Of a stretch of DNA of 64,000 nucleotides, positions 61,711 through 64,000 are shown one piece after another. The notes beneath the pieces were generated by a model. That model saw only the letters and a list, made by a program, of their open reading frames with translations, was not told the origin of the DNA and ran no database searches. Source of the DNA: Streptomyces sp. NBC_01454. Lineage in GTDB: Bacteria; Actinomycetota; Actinomycetes; Streptomycetales; Streptomycetaceae. Made by a program: the position numbers and the translations under genes. Position 1 is the stretch's first letter; every line of letters begins with the position of its first letter. Location: NCBI RefSeq assembly GCF_036227565.1, contig NZ_CP109460.1:7130001-7194000 (forward strand), in the 5' to 3' direction.

Positions 61711-63316
61711 CCACCGCCTTCGCCCAGCGGTAGTCCGCCTTGCCGCTGGGGGAACGCCGGATGTGGTCGGTGAAGACGACGGTGCGCGGAATCTTGTAGC
61801 CCGCCAGCCGGGTCCGGCAGTGGTGCTGTATCCCCGCGAGGTCCAACGGCGCGGCGCCCGGCCGCAGTTGGATCACGGCCGCGACCCGGTTGCCCCACCG
61901 CTCGTCCGGCACGCCCGCCACCAGCGCGTCATAGACGTCCGGATGCGCCTTGAGCGCCTGCTCGACCTCCTCCGGATAGATCTTCTCCCCGCCGGAGTTG
62001 ATGCACTGCGAGCCCCGGCCGAGGACGGTGACGATGCCCGCCTCGTCGACGGTGGCCATGTCGCCGAGCAGCACCCAGCGCTCACCGTGCGTCTCGAAGA
62101 ACGTCTCGGCGGTCTTCTTCGGGTCGTTGTAGTAGCCCAGCGGCACGTGCCCGTGCTGGGCGAGCCGGCCCACCTCGCCGGCCGGCACCGGCTCGTTGGT
62201 CGCCGGGTCCACCACCGCCGTACGGGAGTTGACCTGGAGCCGGAAGCCCCGGCCGGGGCCCGAGTCGTCGGTGGCGGTGCCGTTGAAGCCGGATTCGGAG
62301 GAGCCGAAGTTGTTGAGCAGCAGGGCGCCGGGGAGCAGCGCGCGGAACTGGCCGCGCACGGTCTCCGACAGGATCGCGCCGGAGCTGCTGACGCTGAACA
62401 GCGAGGAGCAGTCGGTGCCCTGGAGCGGCCCGGCGAGCGCGTCGACCAGCGGGCGCAGCATGGCGTCACCGACCAGCGACACGCAGGTGACCCGCTCCCG
62501 CTCGACGGTCCGCAGCACCTCCTCGGGCACGTACTTGCGGTGCAGGACGACCTTCTGGCCGAAGTGGAAGGCGATGAACGCGGTGAGGGTGGAGGTGCCG
62601 TGCATCAGCGGGGGAGTGGGGAAGAACACCAGGCCGTCGTCGCCGGCCGCGACCCGCTCGGCCAGCTCCTGCGGCCGCCGCACCGGCTCACCGGTCGGGG
62701 CCCCGCCGCCCATCCCGGAGAAGAACAGGTCCTCGTGGCGCCACATCACGCCCTTGGGCATGCCGGTGGTGCCGCCGGTGTAGATGATCATCCGGTCGTC
62801 GGCGGAGCGCGGCCCGAAGCCGCGCGCGGGGGAGGCGCCGGCCTCGGCGTCGGCCAGCGCGACGGGGGCGACCGACGGCCGGGGTGCGCCCTCGGGCGGG
62901 GTGCCGACCCGGACCAGATGCCGCAGTCGGGGTGCCCGCGGAAGGGCGCCGGCCACCCGCGCGGTGAACTCCGCGTCGAAGACCAGTGCCGTCAGATCGG
63001 CGTCCCGGTAGAGATAGGCCAACTCCTCTTCCACGTAGCGGTAGTTGACGTTGACCGGGACGGCCCGGATTTTCAGGCAGGCGTAGAGCGCCTGAAGGTA
63101 GCCGACGCCGTTGTAGAGGTGCAGTCCGACGTGCTGACCGGGTCCGATGCCGTGCTCGGTGAGGTGATGGGCGAGACGGTTGGCGGCGCGGTCCAGCTCG
63201 GCGTAGGTCAGCCGCTGTTCGGCGCCGGAGCCCGGGTGCTCGACGTACACCAGCGCCTCGCGGTCGGGGACCGTGTCGACGATCGACTCGAAGAGGTCGG
63301 CAAGGTTGAACTCCAC
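61688..63316 (-). CDS. Acyl-CoA synthetase, FadD19-like
   Basis: The 542-residue ligase begins VEFNLADLFESIVDTVPDRE. It has IIYTGGTTGMPKGVMWRHED, the LLNNFGSSESGFNG substrate loop, and the C-terminal INSGGEKIYPEEVEQALKAH and RSPSGKADYRWAK. Across its length it resembles mycobacterial FadD19, which activates the C26-carboxylated cholesterol side chain. GTG 63316 is chosen because GGAGGAG lies just upstream; ATG 63355 has none. It diverges from an EchA19-like gene, the same order as fadD19-echA19 in M. tuberculosis. Confidence 0.88.
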   Translation of the reverse strand: MEFNLADLFESIVDTVPDREALVYVEHPGSGAEQRLTYAELDRAANRLAHHLTEHGIGPGQHVGLHLYNGVGYLQALYACLKIRAVPVNVNYRYVEEELAYLYRDADLTALVFDAEFTARVAGALPRAPRLRHLVRVGTPPEGAPRPSVAPVALADAEAGASPARGFGPRSADDRMIIYTGGTTGMPKGVMWRHEDLFFSGMGGGAPTGEPVRRPQELAERVAAGDDGLVFFPTPPLMHGTSTLTAFIAFHFGQKVVLHRKYVPEEVLRTVERERVTCVSLVGDAMLRPLVDALAGPLQGTDCSSLFSVSSSGAILSETVRGQFRALLPGALLLNNFGSSESGFNGTATDDSGPGRGFRLQVNSRTAVVDPATNEPVPAGEVGRLAQHGHVPLGYYNDPKKTAETFFETHGERWVLLGDMATVDEAGIVTVLGRGSQCINSGGEKIYPEEVEQALKAHPDVYDALVAGVPDERWGNRVAAVIQLRPGAAPLDLAGIQHHCRTRLAGYKIPRTVVFTDHIRRSPSGKADYRWAKAVAAGGRTA

Positions 63317-63399
63317 GTCTCCTCCAGACCGGGCGGACGTCGGCTTGGCGGTCATTAGAGCGCCGCCCGGAGGAGCTGGGAAGGGCCGCAGCCAAGAAA

Positions 63400-63416
63400 T
63401 CTGACTGCCTGTCAGA
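63400..63416. promoter_or_regulatory. Palindromic operator in the fadD19/echA19-like spacer
   Basis: TCTGAC (63400-63405) and GTCAGA (63411-63416) form a perfect 6-bp inverted repeat with spacer TGCCT. With flanks it reads TCTGAC-N5-GTCAGAAAA, matching the site at 49478-49496. It is placed to control both divergent genes. Confidence 0.65.
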
Positions 63417-63479
63417 AAAGCCTTGAAGTCGCCGTGCGGCTCCTGCACCCTGTTCTGCGTCGTGAGACGGGAGGACACA

Positions 63480-64000
63480 ATGGGCGGGACGGAACATCTG
63501 ACCGTGGCGCGCACCGGCGCGACCCTGGTGCTCACCCTCAACCGGCCGGAGGCGAAGAACGCACTCTCGTTGGCGATGCTGGTGGGCCTGTACGACGGCT
63601 GGGTCGCCGCCGACGAGGACGACGGGATCCGCTCCGTCGTCCTCACCGGTGCCGACGGCACCTTCTGCGCCGGTATGGACCTCAAGGCCCTGGCGGGCGA
63701 CGGCATGGCCGGCGAGCAGTACCGCGACCGGCTGCGCGCCGACCCCGACCTGCACTGGAAGGCGATGCTGCGCCACCACCGCCCCCGCAAACCCGTGATC
63801 GCCGCCGTCGAGGGCCACTGCGTCGCGGGCGGCACGGAGATCCTCCAGGGCACCGACATCCGCGTCGCCGGCGAGAGCGCCACCTTCGGCCTCTTCGAGG
63901 TCCGGCGCGGACTGTTCCCCCTCGGCGGCTCCACCGTCCGCCTCGCCCGCCAGATCCCCCGCACCCACGCCCTGGAGATGCTGCTCACCGGCCGGCCCTA
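63480..64000 (+). CDS. Enoyl-CoA hydratase, EchA19-like (partial)
   Basis: The ATG at 63480 follows GGGAGG. The 173 visible residues show the crotonase fold: LTLNRPEAKNALSLAMLVGL, VVLTGADGTFCAGMDLKALA with the oxyanion loop, and IAAVEGHCVAGGTEILQGTD with the catalytic Glu. The gene runs off the window end at about two-thirds of normal length (about 260). It is divergent from the FadD19-like gene and fits EchA19 of the steroid side-chain pathway. Confidence 0.88.
   Translation, partial: MGGTEHLTVARTGATLVLTLNRPEAKNALSLAMLVGLYDGWVAADEDDGIRSVVLTGADGTFCAGMDLKALAGDGMAGEQYRDRLRADPDLHWKAMLRHHRPRKPVIAAVEGHCVAGGTEILQGTDIRVAGESATFGLFEVRRGLFPLGGSTVRLARQIPRTHALEMLLTGRP

Noticed and set aside
1..64000. 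tRNA, rRNA and CRISPR arrays
   Set aside because: Reading for conserved T-loop motifs, rRNA segments and regularly spaced direct repeats gave none. The repeats seen are the short tandem arrays described.

Overview
The window is chromosomal DNA from a high-GC actinomycete, almost certainly a Streptomyces or a close relative. The evidence is an extreme G/C bias at third codon positions, frequent GTG starts, a Streptomyces-style gas vesicle cluster, Ku with a Lys/Ala tail, a tripeptidyl-aminopeptidase-type secreted hydrolase, a DmdR/DtxR iron box and many actinobacterial lipid-metabolism genes. I found no rRNA, tRNA, CRISPR array or phage genes. Most long open frames opposite the genes listed here are GC-bias shadows and were left out.

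Layout. (1) 1-10.2 kb is a stress/gas-vesicle region. A SpoIIE-type phosphatase diverges from gvpO-A-F-G-J-L-S-K, which is followed by a CsbD-like gene. Next come a Dps protein, a small basic protein, and a separate two-gene minus-strand unit that looks like displaced gvpY/gvpZ partners. (2) 10.5-18.5 kb is housekeeping and DNA maintenance: a secreted peptidase, Ku, a DUF2252 protein, small membrane proteins, a type II dehydroquinase, a Pro/Gly-rich protein and an HhH-GPD DNA glycosylase-like protein. (3) 18.5-27.2 kb is central and nitrogen metabolism: phosphoketolase, a 1421-residue nitrate reductase/flavoprotein reductase fusion, and an FAD oxidoreductase.

(4) 27.5-39.0 kb is an iron-acquisition locus with all genes on the minus strand. 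A near-consensus iron box lies in front of two FecCD permeases, an ATPase and a binding lipoprotein. These are followed by an ATP-grasp ligase, two IucA/IucC synthetases with an MFS exporter between them, and a PLP decarboxylase. This is an NRPS-independent siderophore pathway. No N-hydroxylase is present, so a carboxylate-type product is likelier than a hydroxamate. It is the best candidate in the window for an uncharacterised biosynthetic system.

(5) 39-57.9 kb holds oxidoreductases, VOC proteins, a TPR-linked Ser/Thr kinase, a GH27 alpha-galactosidase and a set of acyl-CoA genes resembling actinobacterial sterol/phenylacetate catabolism. The set includes an acyl-CoA dehydrogenase with a KstR-like operator, acyl-CoA synthetases, a nitronate monooxygenase-like flavoprotein and PaaK. 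It resumes at 61.7-64.0 kb with a divergent FadD19-like/EchA19-like pair. Two intergenic regions 14 kb apart carry the same palindrome, TCTGAC-N5-RTCAGAAAA, which suggests one shared TetR-type regulator.

(6) 57.9-60.9 kb is a small island. It contains a truncated IS630-type transposase, a hemerythrin fragment, a TetR regulator with its own palindromic operator, and a PhlG-like C-C hydrolase. It is bounded by inverted 32-bp arms that match at 26 positions. A secreted chorismate mutase follows the island.
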